Shown one piece after another: positions 1 to 8,678 of a stretch of 64,000 bases of DNA. How positions within the stretch are numbered: the first letter of the stretch is position 1; each line of letters begins with the position of its first letter. The stretch lies in assembly GCF_003367355.1 (NCBI RefSeq), contig NZ_CP031413.1, positions 2,870,001-2,934,000 of the forward strand, in the 5' to 3' direction. The position numbers and the translations under genes are program-made. This DNA is from Lysobacter sp. TY2-98 (GTDB lineage Bacteria; Pseudomonadota; Gammaproteobacteria; Xanthomonadales; Xanthomonadaceae). The notes below the pieces were generated by a model, which had not been told where the DNA came from, made no database searches, and was given only the letters and a program-made list of their open reading frames with translations.

Positions 1-58
1 GTTGCTGCGCGGGGTCGATTGGCGGTGCGGGCGTGTGCAGGTGCATTCAGGCGACGTG

Positions 59-93
59 GCGCCGCCGGCCGGGGTTTGCAAGGCCGGCGGCGC
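59..93 (-). terminator. Hairpin downstream of the terC-like gene
   Basis: A perfect 12-bp inverted repeat (59-70 with 82-93, 11-nt loop) lies 6 nt beyond the stop codon of the minus-strand TerC gene. There is no T-tract after it on the minus strand, so this is a candidate terminator or 3' stabiliser rather than a textbook intrinsic terminator. Confidence 0.45.
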
Positions 94-99
94 GGTCCG

Positions 100-1059
100 T
101 CAGGCGGCCGGCGTGGAACGCTGTGGGCGCAGCAATGACAACGCCACCGTCGCACCAATGATCGCGACGACCGCACCGAGCGACACCATCACCGGCAGGT
201 GGATGACGTCGATCGCCAGCATCTTCGCGCCGATGAACACCAGCACGACCGCGAGGCCATACGGCAGCAGGTGGAAACGATCGGCCAGGCCCGCGAGCAG
301 GAAGAACATCGCGCGCAGGCCGAGCACCGCGAATACGTTCGACGTCAGCACCACGAACGGATCTTTGGTGATCGCGAAGATCGCGGGAATCGAATCGACC
401 GCGAAGATCACGTCGGTCACCGCGATCAGCACCATCACGACGAACAGCGGTGTGTAGCGACGCAGGCCCGACTCGCGCACGACGAACGCATCGCCGCGAT
501 AACCCTCGGTGAGGTTGAGGTGCCCGCGCATCCAGCGCAGCACCGGATTCGCCTCGAGGTCGGGCTCCTTGCCGGCGGCCGCCCACATCTTGACGCCGGT
601 GAGCAGCAGGAACGCGCCGAACACGTAGAGGATCCAGTGGAACTTCGCGAGCAGCACCGCGCCCGCGAAGATCATCACCCCGCGCAGCAGAATCGCGCCG
701 AGCACGCCCAGCACCAGCACCTTCTGCCGCTGCTGTTCGGGCACCGCGAAATACGTGAACAGCATCAGGAACACGAAGATGTTGTCGACCGCCAGCGATT
801 TCTCGATCAGGTAGCCGGTGAGGTACTCGAGCGCGATGCGCTGCCCTTCGGCGTCGCCGTAGCGCTGCGCGGCGATCCACCACAGCCAGCCACCAAAGGC
901 GAGGGCGACCGCCACCCAGCCGACGCTCCAGCCGAGCGCCTCCTTGAAGGTGACGCGATGCGCCCCGCCGTGGCGCATCAGCACCAGGTCGGCGAGCAGG
1001 GCGAGGACGACGAGGCCGCCGAAGGCGGTCCACATCAGGGGTGAGGCAATGGTTTCCAT
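100..1059 (-). CDS. TerC/Alx family integral membrane protein
   Basis: A 319-residue polytopic membrane protein of the TerC/Alx family, whose members are implicated in metal ion, particularly Mn2+, efflux at the inner membrane. About eight or nine hydrophobic segments are visible. The family's acidic membrane motifs are present: LAVDNIFVF near residue 90 and AVTDVIFAVDSIPAIFAI near residue 215, whose aspartates are thought to coordinate metal. The ATG at 1059 is preceded by a GGAG element. The gene lies directly behind a yybP-ykoY riboswitch (1101-1222), which supports the Alx/MntX Mn-export branch over tellurite resistance. It is transcribed alone, and an inverted repeat follows its stop codon. 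Confidence 0.93.
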   Translation of the reverse strand: METIASPLMWTAFGGLVVLALLADLVLMRHGGAHRVTFKEALGWSVGWVAVALAFGGWLWWIAAQRYGDAEGQRIALEYLTGYLIEKSLAVDNIFVFLMLFTYFAVPEQQRQKVLVLGVLGAILLRGVMIFAGAVLLAKFHWILYVFGAFLLLTGVKMWAAAGKEPDLEANPVLRWMRGHLNLTEGYRGDAFVVRESGLRRYTPLFVVMVLIAVTDVIFAVDSIPAIFAITKDPFVVLTSNVFAVLGLRAMFFLLAGLADRFHLLPYGLAVVLVFIGAKMLAIDVIHLPVMVSLGAVVAIIGATVALSLLRPQRSTPAA

Positions 1060-1100
1060 GGCGGGCTCCGGAAGGCGGGTCGGACCATGGCGAGGGGATC

Positions 1101-1222
1101 GGAAGACGCACCTTCGCCACGACGGGCGAAGGTCTTGCTCACAGCCTTGCGGCTGCCGCTGGACCGGAGCGGATGCTCGTATTGACGATCCAGGCGCGTG
1201 GGAGCTACTCCCCTTCAGCGGC
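1101..1222 (-). promoter_or_regulatory. yybP-ykoY manganese riboswitch upstream of terC
   Basis: Read on the minus strand, the 5' leader contains the family's conserved blocks in order: GGGGAGTAGCTCCC (about 1202-1213), GTCAATACG (about 1177-1185), GGCAGCCGCAAGGCTG (about 1143-1158) and GAGCAAGACC (about 1131-1140). A long hairpin follows, pairing 1111-1118 with 1125-1132 and extended by AAGACC/GTCTT. The order and spacing match E. coli alx. In known members, Mn2+ binding between the two docked loops raises expression of the downstream gene. A gene for a Mn-exporter-type protein 40 nt downstream agrees with this. Confidence 0.93.
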
Positions 1223-1259
1223 TGATGGTAACCGTTCGGGACGAAAACGCCACGCCACC

Positions 1260-1265
1260 TACAAT
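1260..1265 (+). promoter_or_regulatory. -10 element TACAAT, probable leaderless start of the methyltransferase
   Basis: TACAAT lies 6 nt before the ATG at 1272, which places transcription initiation on or next to the start codon. No Shine-Dalgarno sequence and no convincing -35 box are visible. The same arrangement recurs at 21250, 21307, 56845 and 57328. Confidence 0.55.
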
Positions 1266-1271
1266 AGGCAG

Positions 1272-2438
1272 ATGAACGAACTGCCCGTCGTACACCTCAA
1301 GAACGCGTGGAAGTCCACGCATCCGTGGATCTTCCAGCGCTTGGTCGAAAAGCCGGCGCAGCGTCCCAAGCCGGGCGCGATCGTCGACGTGGTCGGTGTC
1401 GACGGCGAGTGGATCGGCCGTGGCTTCTACAACGGCCATTCGCGCATCGCGGTGCGCATTCTCGAAACGCATCCGGATGTCGCGGTCGACGAGGGCTGGT
1501 TCCGCCGCAAGATCGCGGCCGCCGTGTCGCTGCGCCGCGACGTGCTCAAGCTCGACGACGTGAGCGATGCCTGGCGTGTCGTGCACAGCGAGGGCGACGG
1601 GCTGTCGGGGCTCGTCGTCGACCGGTATGCCGACCTGCTCGTCGTCGAATTCTTCTCCGCCGGTATGTTCCGCCACCGCGAGTGGATCTACGCCGCGCTG
1701 AGCGAGCAGTTCCCCGGCTGCCGCTTCTTCAGCTTCGCCGACGAGCACGTGCAGAAGCAGGAGAGCTTCGACTTCCGCGTGCAGTCCGCCGTGCCGCCGG
1801 CGATCATCACCGAGCACGGCATCCGCTTCCGCGCCGATCCCTCGGGCGCCCACAAGACGGGTTTCTTCGCCGACCAGCGCGAGAACCGCCAGTGGCTCAG
1901 CCAGCACGTGCACGGCAAGACCGTGCTCGACCTCTGCTGCAACACGGGCGGCTTCGGCGTGTATGCGGCCGTGCGCGGCGCGAGCGAAGTGACCGGCGTC
2001 GACATCGACGACGACGTGCTGTCGATCGCCAAGGGCAACGCCAAGCTCAACGATCAGCGGATCAGGTTCGTGCAGGCCGACATCTTTCCGTGGCTGCGCG
2101 ATGCGGGAAACCGTGGCGATCAATACGACGTCGTGATTCTCGACCCGGCGAAGATGACGCGCGATCGCGACCAGGTCATTCCTGCGCTCAAGAAGTATCT
2201 CGACATGAACAAGCTCGCGCTGGGCGTGACCAAGCCCGGCGGCCTGCTCGCGACATTCTCGTGCACCGGCCTGGTCAGCGAGGAGCAGTTCCTCGACATG
2301 CTGCGCCGCGCGGCGTTCTACGCGAACCGCACCGTGCAGATCCTGCGCGTGTCCGGCGCTGGTGCCGACCATCCGGTGCTGGCGAGCGTGCAGGAGTCGC
2401 GCTATCTGAAAGCGGTGTTCTGTCGCGTGCTGGATTGA
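1272..2438 (+). CDS. RlmI-like 23S rRNA (cytosine-C5) methyltransferase, class I SAM-dependent
   Basis: A 388-residue enzyme resembling RlmI (m5C1962 methylation of 23S rRNA; E. coli RlmI has 396 residues). An N-terminal PUA-type domain covers about residues 1-80. The family motif DPSGAHKTGFFADQREN follows, then the SAM-binding motif VLDLCCNTGGFG near residue 218, and near the C terminus FSCTG, which matches the catalytic-cysteine region of the family. An upstream in-frame extension to 1041 exists, but it would run through the riboswitch region. The ATG at 1272 gives the canonical N terminus and sits 6 nt after TACAAT. The gene is monocistronic and divergent from terC. Confidence 0.9.
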   Translation: MNELPVVHLKNAWKSTHPWIFQRLVEKPAQRPKPGAIVDVVGVDGEWIGRGFYNGHSRIAVRILETHPDVAVDEGWFRRKIAAAVSLRRDVLKLDDVSDAWRVVHSEGDGLSGLVVDRYADLLVVEFFSAGMFRHREWIYAALSEQFPGCRFFSFADEHVQKQESFDFRVQSAVPPAIITEHGIRFRADPSGAHKTGFFADQRENRQWLSQHVHGKTVLDLCCNTGGFGVYAAVRGASEVTGVDIDDDVLSIAKGNAKLNDQRIRFVQADIFPWLRDAGNRGDQYDVVILDPAKMTRDRDQVIPALKKYLDMNKLALGVTKPGGLLATFSCTGLVSEEQFLDMLRRAAFYANRTVQILRVSGAGADHPVLASVQESRYLKAVFCRVLD

Positions 2439-2525
2439 TGAGCGTGCCGTCTCGCCCGGCGAGACGGCGTGGCCTTCGACTATCGTCCTTCCCATCACGC
2501 CACTTGCCTGAGGCGCGCGAACGTC

Positions 2526-4010
2526 ATGACCGATGTCCTGTTGATCGTCCTTACGCTCGGCGTTCTGGCACTGTTGGCAATGTCCATCCTGCACGCTCGC
2601 CGCGCGCGCGCGCCATCGGCCGCGCTGCTGGGCGCACTGCGTGAGTCGATGGAAGCGGGGGCTCGCGATCACCGGCAGGAACTGCGCCAGCAGATCGACG
2701 CGATGGCGATGCAGCAGCAGCAGCGCATCGATGCATTCGGCAACAGTCTCGAGGCGCTGCGCGAGCGCCTCGGGGAGGATGCGCGTGCGGCGCGCGGCGA
2801 GATCAACCAGCTGCAGCAGGCCAATGGCGAGGCGCTACGCCAGCGCATCGACGCGATGGCCGAACGCAACGACGAGCGCATGCGGGTGCTTCGGGAATCG
2901 CTCGTCGACGGTTTGCGACTCGCACGCGTGGACGCCGCCGACGAGCAGAAGCGCTTCGGCGAGGCGCTCGGCACTCGCCTGGCGGAGTTGACGCAACGCA
3001 ACGACCAACGCCTTACGGAGCTGCGCGAGACGCTGGAAAAGCGCCTGGTCGAGCTGCAGGCGGACAACGCACGCAAACTCGAGCAGATGCGCGAGACGGT
3101 CGACGAGAAGCTGCACCAGACCCTTGAGACCCGGCTGACTGAAAGCTTCGGCAACGTCGCGGAGATGTTGGCGAAGGTCCACCAAGGGCTCGGCGACATG
3201 CACAAGCTCGCGGCCGACGTCGGCGGGCTGCAGCGTGTGCTGACCAATGTGAAGTCGCGCGGCGTGTTCGGCGAGGTGCAGCTGGCCGCCCTGCTCGAAC
3301 AGGCGCTGTCGCCGGATCAATATGCGAGCAACGTCGTCACCGTGCCCGGTAGCAACGAACGTGTGGAGTTCGCGATCCGTTTCCCCGGCAGTACCGGCGA
3401 TTCGACGGTCTGGTTGCCGATCGACGCCAAGTTTCCGCGCGAGGACTACGAGCGCCTGCTGGACGCGCAGGAGCGCAGTGACGCCGATACGGCCCGCAGC
3501 GCAGGCGAGGCGCTCGAGCGGCGTGTGCGCAATGAAGCCGCACGCATCACGGCCAAATACGTCGCGGCGCCGCACACCACCGAGTTCGCCATCCTCTTTC
3601 TTCCGACGGAAGGTCTATACGCGGAAGTGCTGCGACGACCGGGTCTGGTCGAGGCCATGCAACGCGACTGCCGCGTCGCGCTGGCCGGCCCGACCACGCT
3701 GCTCGCGCTCTTGACCAGTTTCCAGATGGGCTTCCGCACCCTCGCCATCGAGAAGCGTTCGAGTGAGGTGTGGCGCACGCTGGGCGCAGTGAAGACCGAG
3801 TTCGCCAAGTTCGGAGGCGTACTCGACGGGGTGAAGAAGAAGCTCGTCGAGGCGACCAACAAGATCGATGCGACGCGCACGCGCACCAACGTCATGAATC
3901 GCCAACTGCGCGACGTCGAGGCGCTGCCGTTGGTCGAAAGCCTCGAAGTCCTGGGGCTAGCGGTGCAGGCAGGCGACGACGCCGATGCCGCGTCGGCCGA
4001 TGACGAGTAA
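2526..4010 (+). CDS. rmuC: DNA recombination protein RmuC
   Basis: A 494-residue RmuC-family protein, which limits recombination between short inverted repeats and carries a predicted restriction-endonuclease-like core. An N-terminal membrane anchor (residues 4-22) is followed by a long heptad-rich, Q/E/R-rich coiled coil (about 40-240) with repeated QRIDAM-type units. The conserved domain then starts at GVFGEVQLAALLEQ and includes LPIDAKFPREDYERLL and FLPTEGLYAEVLRRPGL. The start is the ATG giving the MTDVLLIVL anchor; an upstream in-frame start at 2469 would place arginine-rich sequence before the anchor. The closest recombination-repair genes are recCBD, 4.7 kb away. Confidence 0.93.
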   Translation: MTDVLLIVLTLGVLALLAMSILHARRARAPSAALLGALRESMEAGARDHRQELRQQIDAMAMQQQQRIDAFGNSLEALRERLGEDARAARGEINQLQQANGEALRQRIDAMAERNDERMRVLRESLVDGLRLARVDAADEQKRFGEALGTRLAELTQRNDQRLTELRETLEKRLVELQADNARKLEQMRETVDEKLHQTLETRLTESFGNVAEMLAKVHQGLGDMHKLAADVGGLQRVLTNVKSRGVFGEVQLAALLEQALSPDQYASNVVTVPGSNERVEFAIRFPGSTGDSTVWLPIDAKFPREDYERLLDAQERSDADTARSAGEALERRVRNEAARITAKYVAAPHTTEFAILFLPTEGLYAEVLRRPGLVEAMQRDCRVALAGPTTLLALLTSFQMGFRTLAIEKRSSEVWRTLGAVKTEFAKFGGVLDGVKKKLVEATNKIDATRTRTNVMNRQLRDVEALPLVESLEVLGLAVQAGDDADAASADDE

Positions 4011-4018
4011 GCAGGCGC

Positions 4019-4046
4019 GTGCCGATGCCGAGCGCGGAATCGGCAC
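4019..4046 (+). terminator. Possible terminator hairpin after rmuC
   Basis: GTGCCGAT at 4019-4026 pairs perfectly with ATCGGCAC at 4039-4046, 9 nt past the rmuC stop. Only a weak CGTCTTG follows. The remaining 135 nt before the convergent mlaA-like gene show nothing recognisable. Confidence 0.35.
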
Positions 4047-4181
4047 CGTCTTGAAGCCGTGAGCCCGTAGCAGTCGCTGAGGTGCGAGTGCGGGGTCGGC
4101 ATCTGCGCCCACATGCAGACCGGGCCGATCGCTGACCGTGTTGCCATTGCACATCGCCGGTTGGGCGATGCGCCGCGTCGA

Positions 4182-5339
4182 TCAGTTACCCGGCCGCACC
4201 GGCATCGCGTTGACGGGCACGATCGGTGCGTCGCGCAGGTAGTCCGGCAGGTTTTCGCCGGCCTCGCCGTTGATCTGGTACATGCGGCGCTGCATCCAGG
4301 CATCGCGCACCAGCGTGTAGTCGTCCTGCACGCCTTCGCGCAGGGCGTCGGTGGACATCAGCTGCGCGCGCAGGTCGACCAGCTGAAGGCCCTGCAGCGG
4401 GATGCGGATCTTGTCTTCCTCGAGCCCACGCATCGGCGACAGCGGCGCGTCGCCGACCATGCCGACGATGTCACGCAGTGTGCGCGGGCCGAACAGCGGC
4501 AGCTCGAAGTAGCGCGACCGCCGCCAGCCCCAGACGCCGAGCGACTGGCCGAAATCCTCGTTGCCGTTCTCGAGCTTCGCGTCGGTGGCCGGATCGAAGA
4601 TGCCGCCGATCCCGAGCGTGGAGTTCAGCAGGAAACGGCCCGCGGCATGCGCGGCGAGCTTGGGCTTGCCCTGCAGCAGTGCGTTGACCGCGGTGATCGG
4701 CTGGCCGAGGTTGCTGAAGAAATTGCTGACACCGCTGCGCATGGGCCGCGGCACGACCTTGACGTAGGCCTTCGCGAGCGGATGCGCGACGTAGCGGTCG
4801 ACCGCGTTGTTGAGGCGGTGGATCTTGCGGTTGTACGGCTCCCACGGATCCCAGATCACGCCGGCTTCGCCGCGCGTGACGTCGGTGCTGCCGGTCGGGC
4901 CGTACAGCGCTTCGAAGTCGGCCTCCGCTTCGGCGGCCTTCGCGTCGGAGTTGGTGACGGGTGTTTCGGTTGCCGGGTTCGCGTTCGCGTCCTGCGGCGG
5001 AGGTGTATCGCTTGCAGCCGTGGCGTTCGACGTCGCGGCGTCCGCCTCCGTCGTTGCGGGGGGCACTTCCGTGTCGGCCGCCGGTTCCGTCGGCGGCGGC
5101 ACGTCGGCCTGCGCTGTCGTGTCCTGCGCGGCCGCGCCGGTCATGGATGCATCGGTCGGCGTGGATGCCGTGGCATCCGCCGGCGCCGAAGCCGGTGCGG
5201 TGGCTTCGACCGGCGTGGCGGTCGCGGTGCTGGTCTGCTGCGCCCACGCCGACGACGTCGCGATCAGGAGGGCGGCGGCGAGCAGCGATCGGGCCGGCGC
5301 GCCCGAAGGGCGGCCGTTGCGGGAGGCGGAGCGGGTCAT
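4182..5339 (-). CDS. mlaA: MlaA/VacJ family outer-membrane lipid asymmetry protein
   Basis: A 385-residue MlaA (VacJ) homologue. In the Mla pathway it removes mislocalised phospholipids from the outer leaflet of the outer membrane and passes them to MlaC. A signal peptide ends at about residue 34 (SSAWA|Q). No lipobox cysteine is visible, unlike E. coli MlaA, which is a lipoprotein. An Ala/Thr/Pro/Asp-rich low-complexity linker of about 100 residues (35-137) follows. The MlaA domain begins at WDPWEPYNRK (163-172) and continues with LNNAVDRY, GIGGIFDPATD and DFGQSLGVWG. It is the last gene of the mla operon, 47 nt after mlaB. Confidence 0.92.
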   Translation of the reverse strand: MTRSASRNGRPSGAPARSLLAAALLIATSSAWAQQTSTATATPVEATAPASAPADATASTPTDASMTGAAAQDTTAQADVPPPTEPAADTEVPPATTEADAATSNATAASDTPPPQDANANPATETPVTNSDAKAAEAEADFEALYGPTGSTDVTRGEAGVIWDPWEPYNRKIHRLNNAVDRYVAHPLAKAYVKVVPRPMRSGVSNFFSNLGQPITAVNALLQGKPKLAAHAAGRFLLNSTLGIGGIFDPATDAKLENGNEDFGQSLGVWGWRRSRYFELPLFGPRTLRDIVGMVGDAPLSPMRGLEEDKIRIPLQGLQLVDLRAQLMSTDALREGVQDDYTLVRDAWMQRRMYQINGEAGENLPDYLRDAPIVPVNAMPVRPGN

Positions 5340-5386
5340 GCGGTCATTTTAACGAAGGGTTCCGGCCGGACAGCCGCGTCCGTCGT

Positions 5387-5662
5387 TCAGCCACTGAAAC
5401 CGAGTGATCCATCGAGCCGGTAGGCCAACCGCAGCTCGGCGAGGCCGGCGGGTTCGCCGTCGATGGCCAATCCGGCGGCCGCGAGTTCCGCCAGCAGTGC
5501 CACGCCCGCGCTGTCCACGGCGTCGACCGCGGTCACATCGACGCGTTGAGCGCCGGCGCGCTGGGCCTCGATCGCACGCCAGGTCGCGGCGACGGCCGCC
5601 CGGTCGAGGCGGCCGTCGATCTTCAGCACGTCGCCGTCGCGGCGGACGCGCGCGGCGCTCAT
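5387..5662 (-). CDS. mlaB: STAS-domain protein, MlaB-like
   Basis: A 91-residue single STAS domain that matches MlaB by size and operon position. MlaB is the cytoplasmic partner of the MlaF ATPase and is needed for transporter assembly. The anti-sigma-antagonist-like core DAVDSAGVALLAELAAAG is visible at about residues 46-63. A longer in-frame reading up to 5809 exists but overlaps mlaC. The ATG at 5662 overlaps the mlaC stop by four bases (ATGA), which implies translational coupling. Confidence 0.85.
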   Translation of the reverse strand: MSAARVRRDGDVLKIDGRLDRAAVAATWRAIEAQRAGAQRVDVTAVDAVDSAGVALLAELAAAGLAIDGEPAGLAELRLAYRLDGSLGFSG

Positions 5663-6312
5663 CGCTTGTTGGCCTGCGCCTGCAGCTTGCCGGCCTTGAG
5701 GTCGGCTGCGACCTGCGCGACGGACGCGCGCGAGAGCGGGCCGTCGAACTGGTTGCGGAAGGTCTGCACGAAGCTCACGCCCTCGACCAGCACGTCGAAC
5801 ACCTTCCACTGGCCGTTGACCTGGTGCATCAGGTAGTCGACCGGCACCGGCTCGCCGCCCTGGCGCAGCATCTGCGTGGACACGCGCGTGGCGCGGCCGT
5901 TGCCGATGACGGTTTCCGACTTCACCTTGACGGTCAGGCGCGTGTTGAAGTCGAGCAGCGACGAACCGTAGCGCTGCATCAGGTTCTCGCTGAGCGCATC
6001 GGCGAACGCACTGACGTCGGCATTCGACACACCGGCGCTGTGCTTGGCGAGCACCAGGCGCGCTGCGTAGTCGCGATCGAACATCTGGTTGAACTCACCC
6101 GACACGAACTGCTTGAGCGCGGTGCGGTTCTTGGTGAACTCGGCGCGACGCGTCTCGAGCGTGGCGAGCACGCGCGTGCTGTTGTCGAGCACGAGCTTGG
6201 ACGGTGTGCCGAGCTGCTGGCTGGCGGCGGGCGGCGCGGCGGAGGCCATCGCCATCGGCACGGTGGCGGCGAATGCGGCGGACAGCAGGACGAACAGGGC
6301 GGTGCGCTTCAT
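5659..6312 (-). CDS. mlaC: Phospholipid-binding protein MlaC
   Basis: A 217-residue periplasmic phospholipid shuttle of the MlaC/Ttg2D family, which carries lipid between the MlaA complex and the MlaFEDB transporter. A signal peptide (MKRTALFVLLSAAFAATVP onward, ending near ASA|AP) is followed by the all-helix/NTF2-like MlaC domain, with YAARLVLAKHSAG and the family-typical VSFVQTFRNQF near the C terminus. It starts 3 nt after the mlaD stop and overlaps mlaB by 4 nt. Confidence 0.93.
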   Translation of the reverse strand: MKRTALFVLLSAAFAATVPMAMASAAPPAASQQLGTPSKLVLDNSTRVLATLETRRAEFTKNRTALKQFVSGEFNQMFDRDYAARLVLAKHSAGVSNADVSAFADALSENLMQRYGSSLLDFNTRLTVKVKSETVIGNGRATRVSTQMLRQGGEPVPVDYLMHQVNGQWKVFDVLVEGVSFVQTFRNQFDGPLSRASVAQVAADLKAGKLQAQANKR

Positions 6313-6315
6313 GAC

Positions 6316-6819
6316 TTACTCCTTGGGTGCGGCATCCGAGCCGCTGTCGCCGGCAGCGTCGGTCTTGCCCGCGCCGCTGAACATGTACTTGCCGACGAGC
6401 TGGATCAGGTCGACGGCGGGTTGCGTGAGGTAGATCTCGTCCCCCGGCTTCAGCGCGTCGGGCGCTCCGCCCGGCGTCAGGCCGATGTAGCTCTCGCCGA
6501 GAAGACCATTCGTAAAGATCCCGGCAGCGGTGTCGGACGGCAGGTTCTTGTACTTGCCGTCCATGGAAAGCGTTACAACGGCGTCGTATTTAGCGGGATC
6601 GAGCTGAATGTCGGCCACCTGCCCGACATTCACCCCGCCGATCTTCACTGGCGCATTGGGACGCAGCGCACCGATCGCGGTGAACCGCGCCTTGATCGCG
6701 TACGTGTCGCCGTGACCGCCCCAGCGGCCGTTGGTCGAGGCCACGGCCAGCGCCAGCAGCGTGGCGAGCGCGAGCAGCAGGAAGGCGCCGACGGCGAATT
6801 CGATTCGTGGACTGCGCAT
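6316..6819 (-). CDS. mlaD: MlaD/MCE-domain lipid transport protein
   Basis: A 167-residue MlaD: one N-terminal transmembrane helix (residues 7-27) and a single MCE domain (about 40-115) with VKIGGVNVGQVADIQLDP and LLGESYIGLTPGG. MlaD hexamers form the periplasmic ring of the MlaFEDB transporter. The tail is short, acidic and Ala/Gly-rich. The 63-nt gap after mlaE is the widest in the F-E-D-C-B part of the operon, but no promoter-like sequence is evident in it. Confidence 0.93.
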   Translation of the reverse strand: MRSPRIEFAVGAFLLLALATLLALAVASTNGRWGGHGDTYAIKARFTAIGALRPNAPVKIGGVNVGQVADIQLDPAKYDAVVTLSMDGKYKNLPSDTAAGIFTNGLLGESYIGLTPGGAPDALKPGDEIYLTQPAVDLIQLVGKYMFSGAGKTDAAGDSGSDAAPKE

Positions 6820-6882
6820 GGAATGGGCTTCCGATGTGACGTGGCGCGCATCGCGCCGGATTCAAGGGAGCGGGGCGACCGC

Positions 6883-7629
6883 TTATCGAAACAGCAGTGC
6901 CGACAGCACGAAGTTGAACATCAGCACCAGCAGCGAAGCATTGACCACCGCGCGCGTCGTCGCGAGCGACGTGCCTTCGATGGTGGGCTCGGCGTGGTAG
7001 CCGACGAACGCCGCGACCCAGGCCGCGAGCGCGCCGAACACCGTCGCCTTCTGCAACGCGACGAGGAAGTCGTCGTGGAAGTCGACGGCATCGCGCATCA
7101 CCTGCCAGAACGGGCCGGCTTCGAGGCCGATGACGTGCACCGCCTCGAAATAGCTCGCAACGATGCCGGCCGCGCAGAAGAAGCCGGTGAGCAGCGGCAC
7201 GCTCAGCACAGCGGCCCAGAAACGCGGCGCGACCGCCTTGCCGACCGGATCGATGCCCATCAGCCCGAGCGCGGTGATCTGGTCGGTGGCACGCATCAGC
7301 CCGAGTTCCGCGGCGATCGAACTGCCGGCGCGACCGACGAACAGCAGCGCGGTGAGCACCGGCGCGAGTTCGCGATACATGCCGAGGCCCAGCAGCGCGC
7401 TGACCTGGTTGGCCGCGCCGTACGTCGTCAGCGCCTTGTAGCCGAGCAGCGTCAGCGACAGGCCGACGAAGGCGCCGCCGACGAGGATGATCGGCAGCGA
7501 ACGCGCGCCGATCTTGTAGACCTCGCGCACGAGTTCGCGCAGGAAGTCGGCGGTCGGCCGGCTCGCGCGCAGCACCGAGAATGAGAACAGCCCGGCCTGG
7601 CCGAGCGTGCGGACGGTCGACGCGAACAT
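6883..7629 (-). CDS. mlaE: ABC transporter permease MlaE
   Basis: A 248-residue MlaE-type permease, the inner-membrane core of the phospholipid transporter. Family landmarks include LGMYRELAPVLTALLFVGRAGSSIAAELG (about 95-123), GSSIAAELGLMRATDQI and the C-terminal TTRAVVNASLLVL. Five or six hydrophobic segments are visible. Its ATG overlaps the mlaF stop codon by one base (TGATG), so the two subunits are probably translated in a coupled way. Confidence 0.94.
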   Translation of the reverse strand: MFASTVRTLGQAGLFSFSVLRASRPTADFLRELVREVYKIGARSLPIILVGGAFVGLSLTLLGYKALTTYGAANQVSALLGLGMYRELAPVLTALLFVGRAGSSIAAELGLMRATDQITALGLMGIDPVGKAVAPRFWAAVLSVPLLTGFFCAAGIVASYFEAVHVIGLEAGPFWQVMRDAVDFHDDFLVALQKATVFGALAAWVAAFVGYHAEPTIEGTSLATTRAVVNASLLVLMFNFVLSALLFR

Positions 7630-8420
7630 CAGGCGGCGGCTCCCGCCGCGCGCGGCGCGGCATCGAAGGCGATCGGGCCGTCCGGCGCGCCGCGCAGGAA
7701 CTGCTGCACGAACGGATCGGTGGACTGTTCGAGTTCCGCCGGCGTGCCGGCGAACACGATGCGGCCGTTGGCGATGACGAGCGCGCGGTCGGCGACCGGC
7801 AGCGTCTCGTGCACGTGGTGCGTGACCACGATCGACGTCAGCCCCAGCGTGTCGTTGAGGCGGCGCACCAGCGACATCACCACGCCGGACGCGATCGGAT
7901 CGAGGCCGGTCAGCGGTTCGTCGTAGATCATCAGCGGCGGATCGAGCGCGAGCGCGCGGGCGAGTGCGACGCGGCGCGCCATGCCACCCGAGAGTTCGCG
8001 CGGATACGCATCGGCGGCGGCGCGCAGGCCGACCGCGTGCAGCTTCATGTCGACCAGCCGACGGATGATCGCGTCCGGAAGATCGGTATGCGTGCGCAGC
8101 GGCAGCGCGACGTTGTCGGCGACGGTGAGGTCGGTCAACAAGCCATTGCCCTGAAGCATCACACCGATGCCGCGGCGCAGTTCGAGCAGTGCGCGGCCGC
8201 CGGTGGGCATCGGCTGGCCGAGCACCTCGACGCTGCCCGCGGCGGGCGCGAGTTCGCCGGTCAGCGCCGACAGCAGCGTCGACTTGCCGCAGCCCGACGG
8301 GCCGAGCACGGCGACGATTTCGCCCGGCGCGACCTCGAGGTTCACGTCATGCAGGATCGTGCGTTCGCCGCGCGCGAGGCGCAGCCCGCGAAGGGCGACG
8401 ATGGGCGAAGTATCGGTCAT
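7629..8420 (-). CDS. mlaF: ABC transporter ATP-binding protein MlaF
   Basis: A 263-residue ATPase that powers MlaE. The nucleotide-binding motifs are complete: Walker A GPSGCGKST (about 40-48), the Q-loop region MLQGNG, signature LSGGMARRVALARAL, Walker B LMIYDEPLTGLD and the H-loop VVTHH. I use the ATG at 8420; an in-frame GTG at 8438 would add six residues. No good Shine-Dalgarno sequence precedes either. It is the first gene of the operon, divergent from recC across a 258-nt gap. Confidence 0.94.
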   Translation of the reverse strand: MTDTSPIVALRGLRLARGERTILHDVNLEVAPGEIVAVLGPSGCGKSTLLSALTGELAPAAGSVEVLGQPMPTGGRALLELRRGIGVMLQGNGLLTDLTVADNVALPLRTHTDLPDAIIRRLVDMKLHAVGLRAAADAYPRELSGGMARRVALARALALDPPLMIYDEPLTGLDPIASGVVMSLVRRLNDTLGLTSIVVTHHVHETLPVADRALVIANGRIVFAGTPAELEQSTDPFVQQFLRGAPDGPIAFDAAPRAAGAAA

Positions 8421-8678
8421 GGGGTCGGTCACGTGCACGCGCGCACGAAGGCGGCGCGAAGGCTACGGGCGCGCGGCTGAATGGGCCGGGAGTGCAGGCA
8501 TTGTCGCAGGGCGGGCGCCGGCGCACCAATCGCGGCTGCAACGGCGTGTGCCGCGCCGGTCGACGCTGAATCTCCCGCACAAGCGAGACTCGCGACGTTC
8601 GCGTCGTTCCCGACGCACCGGGCGATGCCGCGAGCCGCGCATCTCACCCGCTGCGACGTCCTGCGGCAAGATGACCGG
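8421..8678. other. Divergent intergenic region between mlaF and recC
   Basis: About 258 nt that should carry the promoters for the mla operon (leftward) and recCBD (rightward). I see no strong -35/-10 pair, inverted repeat or ORF with coding character. The weak CAAGAT 9 nt before the recC ATG is the only -10-like element. Confidence 0.4.

Noticed and set aside
5404..7584. A 726-codon open frame antisense to mlaB-mlaE
   Set aside because: It runs antisense across four confidently identified mla genes and reads as low-complexity shadow sequence.
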